A stretch of 29,365 bases of DNA from Lentisphaeria bacterium UBA4640. Its GTDB lineage: Bacteria; Verrucomicrobiota; Lentisphaeria; Victivallales; UBA1829. Below the pieces are notes generated by a model. That model ran no database searches and was not told the DNA's origin. It saw only the letters and a list, made by a program, of their open reading frames with translations. The position numbers and the translations under genes were made by a program. Below are positions 23,601 through 29,365 of the stretch, piece by piece. Every line of letters starts with the position of its first letter. Within the stretch, counting starts at the first letter, position 1. The stretch spans positions 16,195-45,559 of the forward strand of contig DHMO01000037.1 of the NCBI GenBank assembly GCA_002405835.1. The letters run 5' to 3'.

Positions 23601-24850
23601 ATCCGCAGAACCATGCGCCCCGCATTCTCCTGAGCGTCTACGCCTGCAGTCCCGAATGGGGTTCGGAAGTCGGAATGGGCTGGCACTGGGTCCGGGAACT
23701 GGCAAAATACTGCAAACTGGATGTTATCACAGAATCTGCTTTCCGAACGTCTATTGAAAAAAACATGTCTGCATTTGATTCAGCAAATCAGCCGCGATTC
23801 CATTATATCGACATAGATGAACGCGGACGCAAAGCATTTTGGGAACAGGGCAACTGGAGTTTCTACTATTACTACAGGAAATGGCAGAAAGAAGTCCTGC
23901 AATATGTGAAACACGCCCTGAACGAAGCCAAAGATTTTGATGCAGTTCACCAGCTGAACCTCGTCGGTTTTCGAGAACCCGGCTACTTATGGAAACTCAA
24001 TCATAAGAATTATTTTTGGGGGCCAATCTGCGGAATGGGTTCCATTCCGGATTCTTTTTTGAGAACTCTCGATTGGAAAAACTGTCTGAAATACCGGCTG
24101 AAGAACATCATAAACGGATTTCAAAGCATCGGATTGCAGCGTGTTCATCGGGCCGTAAAAGCCGCGCGATCTGTATTTGCTGTAACTCCGGCGGAAAAAA
24201 CAATTCTGTCGCGCTGGTACAATAAAGAGGCAATCATTCTCGCTGAAGTCGGAACAGCTCTGCCGAATCCCTCAAGCGCTCCAAGAACCAATCAAAACAA
24301 AAAGCTCTCATTCGTCTGGAACGGCATCATGGAAGGACGCAAAGCGTTAAATCTCGTTCTGGAAGCTCTTGCGCTTATCCGTCAAAAAGGGATTGAAGTC
24401 CATTTAAATATCATCGGCGACGGCCCATGCAGAGAGCAGTGGCAAAAGCTGGCTGAAAAACTGCACGTGAATGAATCCTGCTCATGGTTCGGCAGAATTC
24501 CGCATTCAGAAGCGCTGCGCATCATGAATGAAGCGGACTGCTTTCTTTTCAGCAGCTGGAAAGAAGCCACATCCACCGTCATCAATGAAGCTCTCTCTTC
24601 CGGACTTGGTGTAATATGTCATGACACCTGCGGCATGTCGATTGCTATTGATTCAACATGCGGAATCAAGATCCCTTTGATTTCTCCGGGAAACAGCATT
24701 CGCGGCTTTGCAGACGCCATTATCCGCCTGCATAACAACAGAGAACTTATCCGGAATCTTTCAGAAGGAGCTTTGCAGAGAGCCCGCGAATTATCATGGG
24801 AAAGCAAAGCCCGGACAATGCTTGAAATCTACCGAAAGTACATATCATGA
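23597..24850 (+). CDS. Glycosyltransferase family 4 protein
   Basis: The start at 23597 overlaps the previous stop as ATGA; further in-frame ATGs at 23558 and 23579 lie within the upstream gene. The 417-residue product begins ILLSVYACSPEWGSEVGMGW, the N-terminal pattern of a well-known GT4 subgroup in capsule loci. It carries the donor motifs SFVWNGIMEGRKALNLVLEA and HLNIIGDGPC, and the acidic pair Glu323-x7-Glu331 in KEATSTVINE. It should add a sugar to the repeat unit. From about 23700 to 24840 the sequence is visibly more AT-rich and uses more A/T-ending codons than the genes on either side, suggesting separate acquisition. The right end is coupled to an acetyltransferase by a 4-base overlap. 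Confidence 0.91.
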   Translation: MNPQNHAPRILLSVYACSPEWGSEVGMGWHWVRELAKYCKLDVITESAFRTSIEKNMSAFDSANQPRFHYIDIDERGRKAFWEQGNWSFYYYYRKWQKEVLQYVKHALNEAKDFDAVHQLNLVGFREPGYLWKLNHKNYFWGPICGMGSIPDSFLRTLDWKNCLKYRLKNIINGFQSIGLQRVHRAVKAARSVFAVTPAEKTILSRWYNKEAIILAEVGTALPNPSSAPRTNQNKKLSFVWNGIMEGRKALNLVLEALALIRQKGIEVHLNIIGDGPCREQWQKLAEKLHVNESCSWFGRIPHSEALRIMNEADCFLFSSWKEATSTVINEALSSGLGVICHDTCGMSIAIDSTCGIKIPLISPGNSIRGFADAIIRLHNNRELIRNLSEGALQRARELSWESKARTMLEIYRKYIS

Positions 24851-25383
24851 AAAATACTCAAACCAACGTCCGCCCCGGGCGCTCCCGCGCGGTGCTCGTG
24901 ATACGCGCAATCGCAAACCGCATCCGGACGGAACTCTATTTTCTCCTCCGCGCCCGGTTCGTGAAACGCAGGGGAATGGTCCGCATTCCCTGGAGCGTCG
25001 ATCTCTGGTCGCCGCATAACGACATCTCCCTCGGCGACCGCGTGCAGTTCGGTCCGGGGTGCATCGTCAACTGCGACGCACAGATCGGCGACAGCGTTCT
25101 CTTCGCCCGGAACGTCGCTCTCGTCGGGCGGGACGACCACCGCATCGACCTTCCCGGCGTATTGATCTGGGACGCTCCGCGCGGCGACTCCCATAAGACA
25201 TTCATCGGCAACGATGTGTGGATCGGACACGGCGCAATCATCGTTGCCGGAGTTCATATCGGCGACGGCGCGGTCGTCGCCGCCGGATCCGTCGTCGTCA
25301 AAGACGTTCCCCCGTACACTGTCGTCGGAGGCAACCCCGCGAAAATCATCAAAAAACGTTTTGAAGGGCAGGTCGCACAATGA
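24847..25383 (+). CDS. WcaF-like hexapeptide acyltransferase
   Basis: This 178-residue protein shows left-handed beta-helix repeats (LGDRVQFGPGC, IGDSVLFARN, IGNDVWIGHGAIIVAGVHIGDG by pieces) and ends in the family's PPYTVVGGNPAKIIKKRF. The presumed catalytic His lies in GRDDHRID. It probably transfers an acetyl group from acetyl-CoA to a sugar of the repeat unit. It is the second such enzyme in the operon, so two acylation sites are possible. The base composition returns abruptly to GC-rich at its first codons, in contrast to the gene before. It overlaps its neighbours by 4 bases on both sides. Confidence 0.88.
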   Translation: MKNTQTNVRPGRSRAVLVIRAIANRIRTELYFLLRARFVKRRGMVRIPWSVDLWSPHNDISLGDRVQFGPGCIVNCDAQIGDSVLFARNVALVGRDDHRIDLPGVLIWDAPRGDSHKTFIGNDVWIGHGAIIVAGVHIGDGAVVAAGSVVVKDVPPYTVVGGNPAKIIKKRFEGQVAQ

Positions 25384-26156
25384 GAAAAATACCCGTTCCG
25401 CACCCGCTGGATCTGAACATCGTCGACAGCTCCTATCAGAACGTTCTCGAAGACTGGAATCAGCATCTCAAAGATTTTCATTCCGGTTTTGCCGTTTTCT
25501 TTGAAGCGAACCTTCTCTCGCTCGCACTCCGCAGCCATGAAGTCCGTTCCTGTCTTCAGCAGGCGGACTGGGTCTTTCCGGACGGCGTTGCGGTCAGCAA
25601 ACTCGCCTCGCTCCACGCGAAACACCAGGTGGAACGCATCTCCGGTCCGACTTTCATCCTCAAAGTCTGCGAATACGGACAGAGCCGCGGCTGGAAACAT
25701 TTCTTCTACGGAGGAACTCCGGAATCGCTGGAGACTTTGAAGCGGAAATTGCGGGAGCAGTTTCCCGGAATCATCATTGCGGGCGGATACGCCCCGCCGT
25801 TCCGTCCGCTCTCTCCGGAGGAAGACGCCGCAGTAATCAAGCAGATCAACGATTCCGGGGCAGATTTCGTGTGGGTCGGTCTCGGCGGACCGAAGCAGGA
25901 ATTCTGGATTCAGGCACACCGTTCCGCCCTCAGGGTTCCGGTCATGCTCGGAGTCGGCGCGGCTTTCGACTTCCATTCCGGAAAGCGTTCCTGGGCGCCC
26001 GAAATCATCCGCAGACTCGGACTCGAATGGTTCTGGCGCATGTGTTCCGGCGGACGGCGCACGCTCTTCCGCAACCTCCGCTGCGTCAGCATCGTCTCCC
26101 TCTTTCTCCTGAAAGAGCGCATCCGCGCCTGCTTCAGAAAGAAAAAACTATCATGA
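25380..26156 (+). CDS. WecG/TagA/CpsF family glycosyltransferase (GT26)
   Basis: The family core is complete: ADWVFPDGVAVSKLA, RISGPTFILKVCEYG, HFFYGGTPESLE, the DFVWVGLGGPKQEFWI signature, and GVGAAFDFHSGKRSWAPE followed by GLEWFWRM. Enzymes of this family add the second sugar (ManNAc, ManNAcA or glucose) to undecaprenyl-diphospho-HexNAc, directly after the WecA/TagO step. Here the matching initiating enzyme is the second gene of the operon (2493-4406). The length of 258 residues is typical. The C-terminal basic tail (ERIRACFRKKK) may help it sit on the membrane. It overlaps the acetyltransferase and the lipoprotein gene by 4 bases each. Confidence 0.92.
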   Translation: MRKIPVPHPLDLNIVDSSYQNVLEDWNQHLKDFHSGFAVFFEANLLSLALRSHEVRSCLQQADWVFPDGVAVSKLASLHAKHQVERISGPTFILKVCEYGQSRGWKHFFYGGTPESLETLKRKLREQFPGIIIAGGYAPPFRPLSPEEDAAVIKQINDSGADFVWVGLGGPKQEFWIQAHRSALRVPVMLGVGAAFDFHSGKRSWAPEIIRRLGLEWFWRMCSGGRRTLFRNLRCVSIVSLFLLKERIRACFRKKKLS

Positions 26157-26815
26157 AAATACTGCCGCTGATCACCGGAGCGCTGATCGCGCTCCTCTCC
26201 GGATGTTCCGCCGGACGCGACTACTGGGGGAACCGGCTGGACGACGCCAAAGACGTCTTCTCTCTCACCGCCGGCAGGGGCTTCGGCGCAAAAGTCCAGA
26301 TCGGTCCCGTTCAGGTGGATTTGTACAACTATGCATCACTTTACGGTCTGCGCGGCGGAGAAATTCTCGACGGAGCGCATCCGCATTCTGCGGAATATCA
26401 TGTAGAAGAAGGAAACATCGGCGTTCCGCTTCTCTTCGCCAACACTGAAATCTTCTATCCGGGCAAACATGCAGCGGAACGCGGAAAAGCGTACTGTGCG
26501 ATGAGTCCGCTGCTGCCGTTCTTCATTCTGCTTCCGGACGAACATTCCAGAAACTTCTGCAATTCCTGCGCATGGAAAGAAAAATTCCGCAACCGGAAAG
26601 CGCAAAAAACTCCGGAAGAAGCGTCTCCGGAATCTGAAAAGGATGAAAATCCGCGAGAGCTTCCCTTCGACGGCCGGCGCGCATGGTACAAATATTCCTC
26701 CATTGAAGTCGCTGCGGCTCTGTTCGCCGGATTCTCCGTCGGATTCAATCCCGGCGAACTCATCGACTTTCTCGCCGGATTCGCCTGTCTCGACCTTTAC
26801 GGCGACGACTTATAA
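26153..26815 (+). CDS. Uncharacterised lipoprotein, last gene of the polysaccharide operon
   Basis: The product of 220 residues has a short signal peptide with a lipobox, LSGC (15-18), so the mature protein starts at Cys18 and is anchored in a membrane. The mature part begins GRDYWGNRLDDAKDVFSLTAG, has a KVQIGPVQVDLY segment and a charged, proline-rich linker (about residues 145-175), and ends with VGFNPGELIDFLAGFACLDLYGDD. I have seen this front and end pattern (an RLxDAxDVF start and an NPGExxDFLxGF end) in small lipoproteins of spirochaetes and PVC bacteria, all without known function. The start overlaps the GT26 stop as ATGA, so it belongs to the operon; a role in envelope placement or export of the polysaccharide is only a guess. 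It is followed by the operon's end hairpin. Confidence 0.8.
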   Translation: MKILPLITGALIALLSGCSAGRDYWGNRLDDAKDVFSLTAGRGFGAKVQIGPVQVDLYNYASLYGLRGGEILDGAHPHSAEYHVEEGNIGVPLLFANTEIFYPGKHAAERGKAYCAMSPLLPFFILLPDEHSRNFCNSCAWKEKFRNRKAQKTPEEASPESEKDENPRELPFDGRRAWYKYSSIEVAAALFAGFSVGFNPGELIDFLAGFACLDLYGDDL

Positions 26816-26837
26816 GTTTCCGTCTCCCCGTCGTTTA

Positions 26838-26886
26838 CGAAAGCCTTCCGGAGAATCAAACGCTCCGGAAGGCTTTCGCTTTATCT
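26838..26886. terminator. Hairpin between convergent genes, probable shared terminator
   Basis: A perfect 16-bp stem (CGAAAGCCTTCCGGAG at 26838-26853 with CTCCGGAAGGCTTTCG at 26863-26878) encloses a 9-base loop. On the + strand a weak T-rich tail (CTTTATCT) follows. It lies between the end of the polysaccharide operon (26815) and the convergent gene ending at 26904, so it may serve both strands, though the minus side has no T-run. Confidence 0.8.
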
Positions 26887-26903
26887 GAAGAGTTCAGAAA
26901 ATC

Positions 26904-27704
26904 TTATTTGATTCCTGCCTGACGACGGAACCAGGCTCCGGCAAAGAGCGGCCAGTCGGCAATCGGACGGCCGGTGCGGAGCAAACCGTAACCGTGTCCG
27001 CCGTCCGGCCAGAGGTGCATCTCGACCGCAACTCCGGCGCGCTTCAGCGCCAGGTACCACGCAAGCGAATTTTCGACGCAGATGCCGTCATTCTCCGCCT
27101 GAATCAGGAATGTGGGCGGAACATTCGCATCAATTTTGAATTCCGGCGCAAGATTCAGCTCCAGATCCGAAAGATATGCGGGATAGATCAGCGCGGTGAA
27201 ATCCGGACGGTACGGAAACGCGTCGATTTCATCCGCCGCCGGATACGGAACCGGATCAGCCGGAGCGGAAATTGTCGCGCAGAGGTGAGCCCCCGCCGAG
27301 AAGCCGATCGCACCGACTTTATCCGCAGCGATGTTGAATTTTTCCGCATTCGCGCGGATCATGCGCATCGCGCGCGCGGCGTCCGCATGAGCGGCGGCGC
27401 GACGGTCCGGACAGCGGTATTTGAGCAGAAATGTGCTGAAGCCGTTCTGGTTCAGCATCCCGCAGATGTCGATTCCCTCATGGTTCCACGCAAGGATGGA
27501 GTAGCCTCCGCCCGGACACACCAGTACCGCGGGGTGCGGTCCGGCTCCGGATGCGGGGAACCAGGTGATAGTCGGTTCGGTGACATCGGTCAGACGGTCG
27601 ATGCCGTTTTTATGATCCTGAAAATGTTCAACGCGCGAAGCGTCTTCCGGAGTCGTCAGGGGAATATCTTTTTCCCACAGCTTGAAAGTCTGAGTGAATT
27701 CCAT
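26904..27704 (-). CDS. Alpha/beta hydrolase, esterase/acetyl-xylan-esterase-like
   Basis: This 266-residue protein has the full alpha/beta hydrolase layout: oxyanion-hole loop PGGGYSILAWNHEG (about 64-77), nucleophile Ser136 in GFSAGAH, acidic Asp206 in QAENDGICV and His237 in DGGHGYG. The PGGGY and NHEG pattern is typical of carbohydrate-related esterases (BD-FAE and acetyl-xylan-esterase-like), which remove acyl groups from polysaccharides. No signal peptide is visible, so a cytoplasmic place is most likely. Its ATG follows the stop of the AsmA-like gene after 1 base, and the ribosome site AAAGGA lies in that gene's last codons, so both form one minus-strand unit. The true substrate is not known. 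I see no functional link to the convergent polysaccharide operon beyond proximity. Confidence 0.88.
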   Translation of the reverse strand: MEFTQTFKLWEKDIPLTTPEDASRVEHFQDHKNGIDRLTDVTEPTITWFPASGAGPHPAVLVCPGGGYSILAWNHEGIDICGMLNQNGFSTFLLKYRCPDRRAAAHADAARAMRMIRANAEKFNIAADKVGAIGFSAGAHLCATISAPADPVPYPAADEIDAFPYRPDFTALIYPAYLSDLELNLAPEFKIDANVPPTFLIQAENDGICVENSLAWYLALKRAGVAVEMHLWPDGGHGYGLLRTGRPIADWPLFAGAWFRRQAGIK

Positions 27705-27705
27705 T

Positions 27706-28527
27706 TTATTTTCCTTTGTTTTCCGTGGAATCGGGGAGTTTGAAAAGATCGCCGACGCCCTTCAGCAGTTCGGCGGATTTGTCCAGCACGGCGGTTCCGG
27801 CGTTCGTAATGGAGCGCAGCGAGGGAAACGCATCGCCGATGGAGGCGAAGACGCCGAGCGTCAGTTTGTTGAGAATTGCGGCGGTGAGATCCAGCGGAGT
27901 GATGCCGTCGCTGTCCTTGCCGAGGTTTTCGAGGTTGATGGGCACCACCGGAAGCGGCGCATCGGTCGCGGGCAGCCCTGGCGCGGAAGCGACGACATTC
28001 ACATAGATGGAGTTCATATTCAGGTCATCCACCTCAAGTTTGGTCTCTTTTTCCGGTTTTCCCGCATCGTCCTTTTTCTGGGCGGCCTTCTCTTCCAGTC
28101 CGAGTTTTTTCTGGAAATTCTGAACGTTTTCGTTCAGCTGCGAAAGGTTGTTGGAAAGCAGATTCGCCGAAGGTTCGAAATAGACGTCCACCCCGTCGAG
28201 CGTGAACTCTTCGACCACCAGTTTATCCGCGGTCAGCGTGGAGGGGATGATATCGACGCGGATATGTTTCACGGTAAGCGCGCGGTCGTTTTTGTATCCC
28301 ACGGGATTTCCGATGAAGAGATTCCGGATATCGACCACGCCGGAGAACACATTGACGCTGACGCTGTCGACTTTGACCGGTGCATCGAGCACTTTCGGCG
28401 CAATGGAAGTGAGAGTGAATTTGACGATATGACCGAGCGAAAGCAGCACCACGAGCGCCAGCACTGCGATTCCCGCAAGAGTCAGTCCAGTAATTTTACC
28501 GATTTTTTTCATACGGGCATTAGCCAT
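27706..28527 (-). CDS. AsmA/DUF748-like single-pass membrane protein
   Basis: The 273-residue product has a short basic N-terminus, one membrane anchor (about residues 13-33) and then APKVLDAPVKVDSVSVNVFSG, the beta-strand start seen in AsmA-like and DUF748 proteins. LTVKHIRVDIIPSTL and KLVVEEFTLDGVDVYFE follow, then a charged Lys/Glu-rich linker (about 140-165) and a C-terminal helical region. Related proteins act at the envelope, some in lipid transport, but short forms like this are uncharacterised. A strong ribosome site (AAGGAGG, bases 28535-28541 on the minus strand) stands 7 bases before the ATG, which decides the start over the internal Met at 28512. It is followed after 1 base by the hydrolase gene. 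Confidence 0.72.
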   Translation of the reverse strand: MANARMKKIGKITGLTLAGIAVLALVVLLSLGHIVKFTLTSIAPKVLDAPVKVDSVSVNVFSGVVDIRNLFIGNPVGYKNDRALTVKHIRVDIIPSTLTADKLVVEEFTLDGVDVYFEPSANLLSNNLSQLNENVQNFQKKLGLEEKAAQKKDDAGKPEKETKLEVDDLNMNSIYVNVVASAPGLPATDAPLPVVPINLENLGKDSDGITPLDLTAAILNKLTLGVFASIGDAFPSLRSITNAGTAVLDKSAELLKGVGDLFKLPDSTENKGK

Positions 28528-28550
28528 AAATAAGCCTCCTTGTTTGTTCT

Positions 28551-28578
28551 AATATATTCCTGAATCCCGAAAAAGCAA
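28551..28578 (-). promoter_or_regulatory. Candidate promoter of the AsmA-like/hydrolase unit
   Basis: Read on the minus strand, TTGCTT (28578-28573) and TATATT (28556-28551) are separated by 16 bases. Transcription would start near 28544, directly at the AAGGAGG ribosome site (28541-28535). The layout matches the compact promoters of guaA and the 11591 gene. Confidence 0.5.
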
Positions 28579-28759
28579 CCGCGAAACGGATTTTTTACGA
28601 TTCAAATTTCATTTAAATACACGGTTAAGAATTTCATCTTAAATTGTCACATTTTTAAAACATTTCTCTTAACAAGATTTTAAAAATGATCTTATTTTTA
28701 AGATTTTACTTGAATAGTTTAAAACAATCACTAAATTAAAACCATATAATCATGAACAT
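28579..28759 (+). promoter_or_regulatory. AT-rich regulatory region upstream of the repeat-protein gene
   Basis: This stretch between two divergent genes holds no ORF. It contains repeated TTAAGA/TCTTAA half-sites: TTAAGA 28625-28630 facing TCTTAA 28637-28642, another TCTTAA at 28667-28672, and ATCTTA 28689-28694 facing TAAGAT 28699-28704. Promoter candidates are TTGAAT (28710-28715) with TAAATT (28732-28737, 16-base spacer) and a perfect TATAAT at 28745-28750 without a good -35. Confidence 0.45.
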
Positions 28760-28836
28760 CGGTTGTCCATCTCCGTTTTGAGGGATTGGCAACCGGAGGA
28801 AAGAATAAAAGAACGACAAAACGGGAGATTTCGAAG
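28760..28836 (+). promoter_or_regulatory. Structured leader with possible sequestration of the ribosome-binding site
   Basis: CGGTTG-T-CC (28760-28768) pairs with GGCAACCG (28788-28795) to form a hairpin with one bulged T, and CTC/GAG can pair inside it. Alternatively CTCCGTTTTG (28771-28780) can pair with CAAAACGGGAG (28817-28827, one bulged G), which contains the GGGAG ribosome site of the following gene. The two folds compete, the pattern of a translational switch. I recognise no known riboswitch class. Confidence 0.45.
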
Positions 28837-29365
28837 ATGGCAAGGTATGATGTAACTGCAGGGAAAACCCTTACTAGCGTAGCTCTAGGAGGAAACGATG
28901 AAATGTACGTTTCCAGCGCAGGAACAGCAACAGATACAGTTCTTAAAGGAGTAACTTACAACAGAGCCGTTATGCAAGTCCTGGACGGAGGCAAAGCAGA
29001 TCGAACAACAATCGTCAGCAGTGCTTATTTAGGTGTTGCAAATGGTGGATATATCCGAAACACCAAACAAACCGGAGGAACTCAAGATATCCTTGCGGGA
29101 GGACTTACGGACAGTGCTACTGTCACTGGTGGAAATCTATTCCTTAGCGCAGGCGCTTCTGCTACAAACTTGATTGTAAGCGCCAATGGCGACATGCTGG
29201 GTAATTTCACGTCCGACTCTTACATTACCGGTACATCTCATGGAAAAGCCATAAAACTCGGCGATGGAATTATGCAAAATCTAACCGTTTATGGTTCATA
29301 TTATATGACCATCGGTGATGGATGGACTGCTTCTGGAACAACTCTTCAAGGAGTTACTTATAATT
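28837..29365 (+). CDS. Start of a passenger-repeat (AIDA-like) surface protein, continues beyond the right edge
   Basis: The frame is open from ATG 28837 to the window end (176 codons). GGGAG at 28823-28827 is 9 bases upstream. The product is poor in hydrophobic runs and made of short Gly/Ser/Thr/Ala/Val-rich units such as MYVSSAGTATDTVLKG, TGGTQDILAGGLTDSATV and LFLSAGASATNLIVSANG, the pattern of autotransporter/AIDA-type beta-helix repeats. A longer period is visible: VLKGVTYN (near residues 37-44) recurs as TLQGVTYN at the window end, about 400 bases later. No Sec signal peptide is seen; the repeats begin within the first ten residues. The full protein is probably large, and a beta-barrel or other anchor would be at its unseen C-terminus. 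It is more AT-rich than the polysaccharide genes. Confidence 0.8.
   Translation, partial: MARYDVTAGKTLTSVALGGNDEMYVSSAGTATDTVLKGVTYNRAVMQVLDGGKADRTTIVSSAYLGVANGGYIRNTKQTGGTQDILAGGLTDSATVTGGNLFLSAGASATNLIVSANGDMLGNFTSDSYITGTSHGKAIKLGDGIMQNLTVYGSYYMTIGDGWTASGTTLQGVTYN

Noticed and set aside
26838..26878. The hairpin as an inverted-repeat end of a mobile element
   Set aside because: There is no transposase or second copy, and the position between convergent genes is explained by termination.
28760..28836. A known riboswitch class (for example cyclic-di-GMP GEMM) before the repeat protein
   Set aside because: The hairpin does not carry the conserved GEMM core or other class signatures I can recall.
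1..29365. CRISPR arrays, tRNA or rRNA genes, insertion sequences
   Set aside because: No regular repeat-spacer pattern, cloverleaf or rRNA-like segment, and no complete transposase, were seen in the window.

Overview
The window looks like a chromosomal stretch of a Gram-negative bacterium with an outer membrane. It holds undecaprenyl-phosphate-linked polysaccharide genes, a lipoprotein and an AsmA-like envelope protein. Shine-Dalgarno sites are good and promoters are ordinary sigma-70 type (TTGAAA / TATAGT-like), which argues against Bacteroidetes even though several genes resemble Bacteroides capsule genes. The stand-alone GuaA, the AAA/PD-(D/E)XK gene and the long passenger-repeat protein at the right edge make a Lentisphaerota/Victivallis-like (PVC) host my best guess. 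That is inference, not proof.

Layout. 1-544: edge debris, then a promoter. 545-1525: guaA, the ATP-pyrophosphatase half of GMP synthase, closed by a textbook terminator (1549-1586). 1586-1932: a long untranslated leader with a strong hairpin. 1933-26815: one large exopolysaccharide/capsule locus, all on the + strand, ending at a hairpin (26838-26878). 26904-28527: a two-gene minus-strand unit (AsmA-like protein, then an alpha/beta hydrolase). 28528-28836: an AT-rich regulatory region. 28837 to the right edge: the start of a passenger-repeat (AIDA-like) protein.

How the polysaccharide locus works. It opens with a NusG/RfaH-family antiterminator, presumably acting on this same long operon. A WecA-type initiating sugar-phosphate transferase (with an unusual CapD-like tail) starts the repeat unit on the lipid carrier. 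Precursor genes follow: a TviB/TviC-like pair for UDP-N-acetylhexosaminuronic acid, a fused nucleotidyltransferase-GHMP kinase, and gmd plus fcl for GDP-L-fucose. Then come a Wzx-like flippase, an AAA-ATPase-like/PD-(D/E)XK gene with its own promoter, an Fe-S protein beside a polysaccharide pyruvyl transferase, four GT4 glycosyltransferases, a Wzy-like polymerase/ligase, two hexapeptide acetyltransferases, a GT-C protein in two ORFs, an uncharacterised GT-A-like protein, a WecG/TagA-type transferase and a lipoprotein. From 15466 to 26815 every junction except one (22812/22803, a 10-base overlap) is a 1- or 4-base stop/start overlap, so translation is tightly coupled. The product should be a fucose- and uronic-acid-containing, acetylated and possibly pyruvylated polysaccharide. 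No Wza/Wzb/Wzc export genes are present here.

Most worth a second look: the WecA-CapD tail fusion, the nucleotidyltransferase-GHMP fusion, the split GT-C gene, the leader hairpin with a duplicated 5' arm before the antiterminator, and the leader of the repeat protein, where a C-rich segment can pair with the ribosome-binding site.
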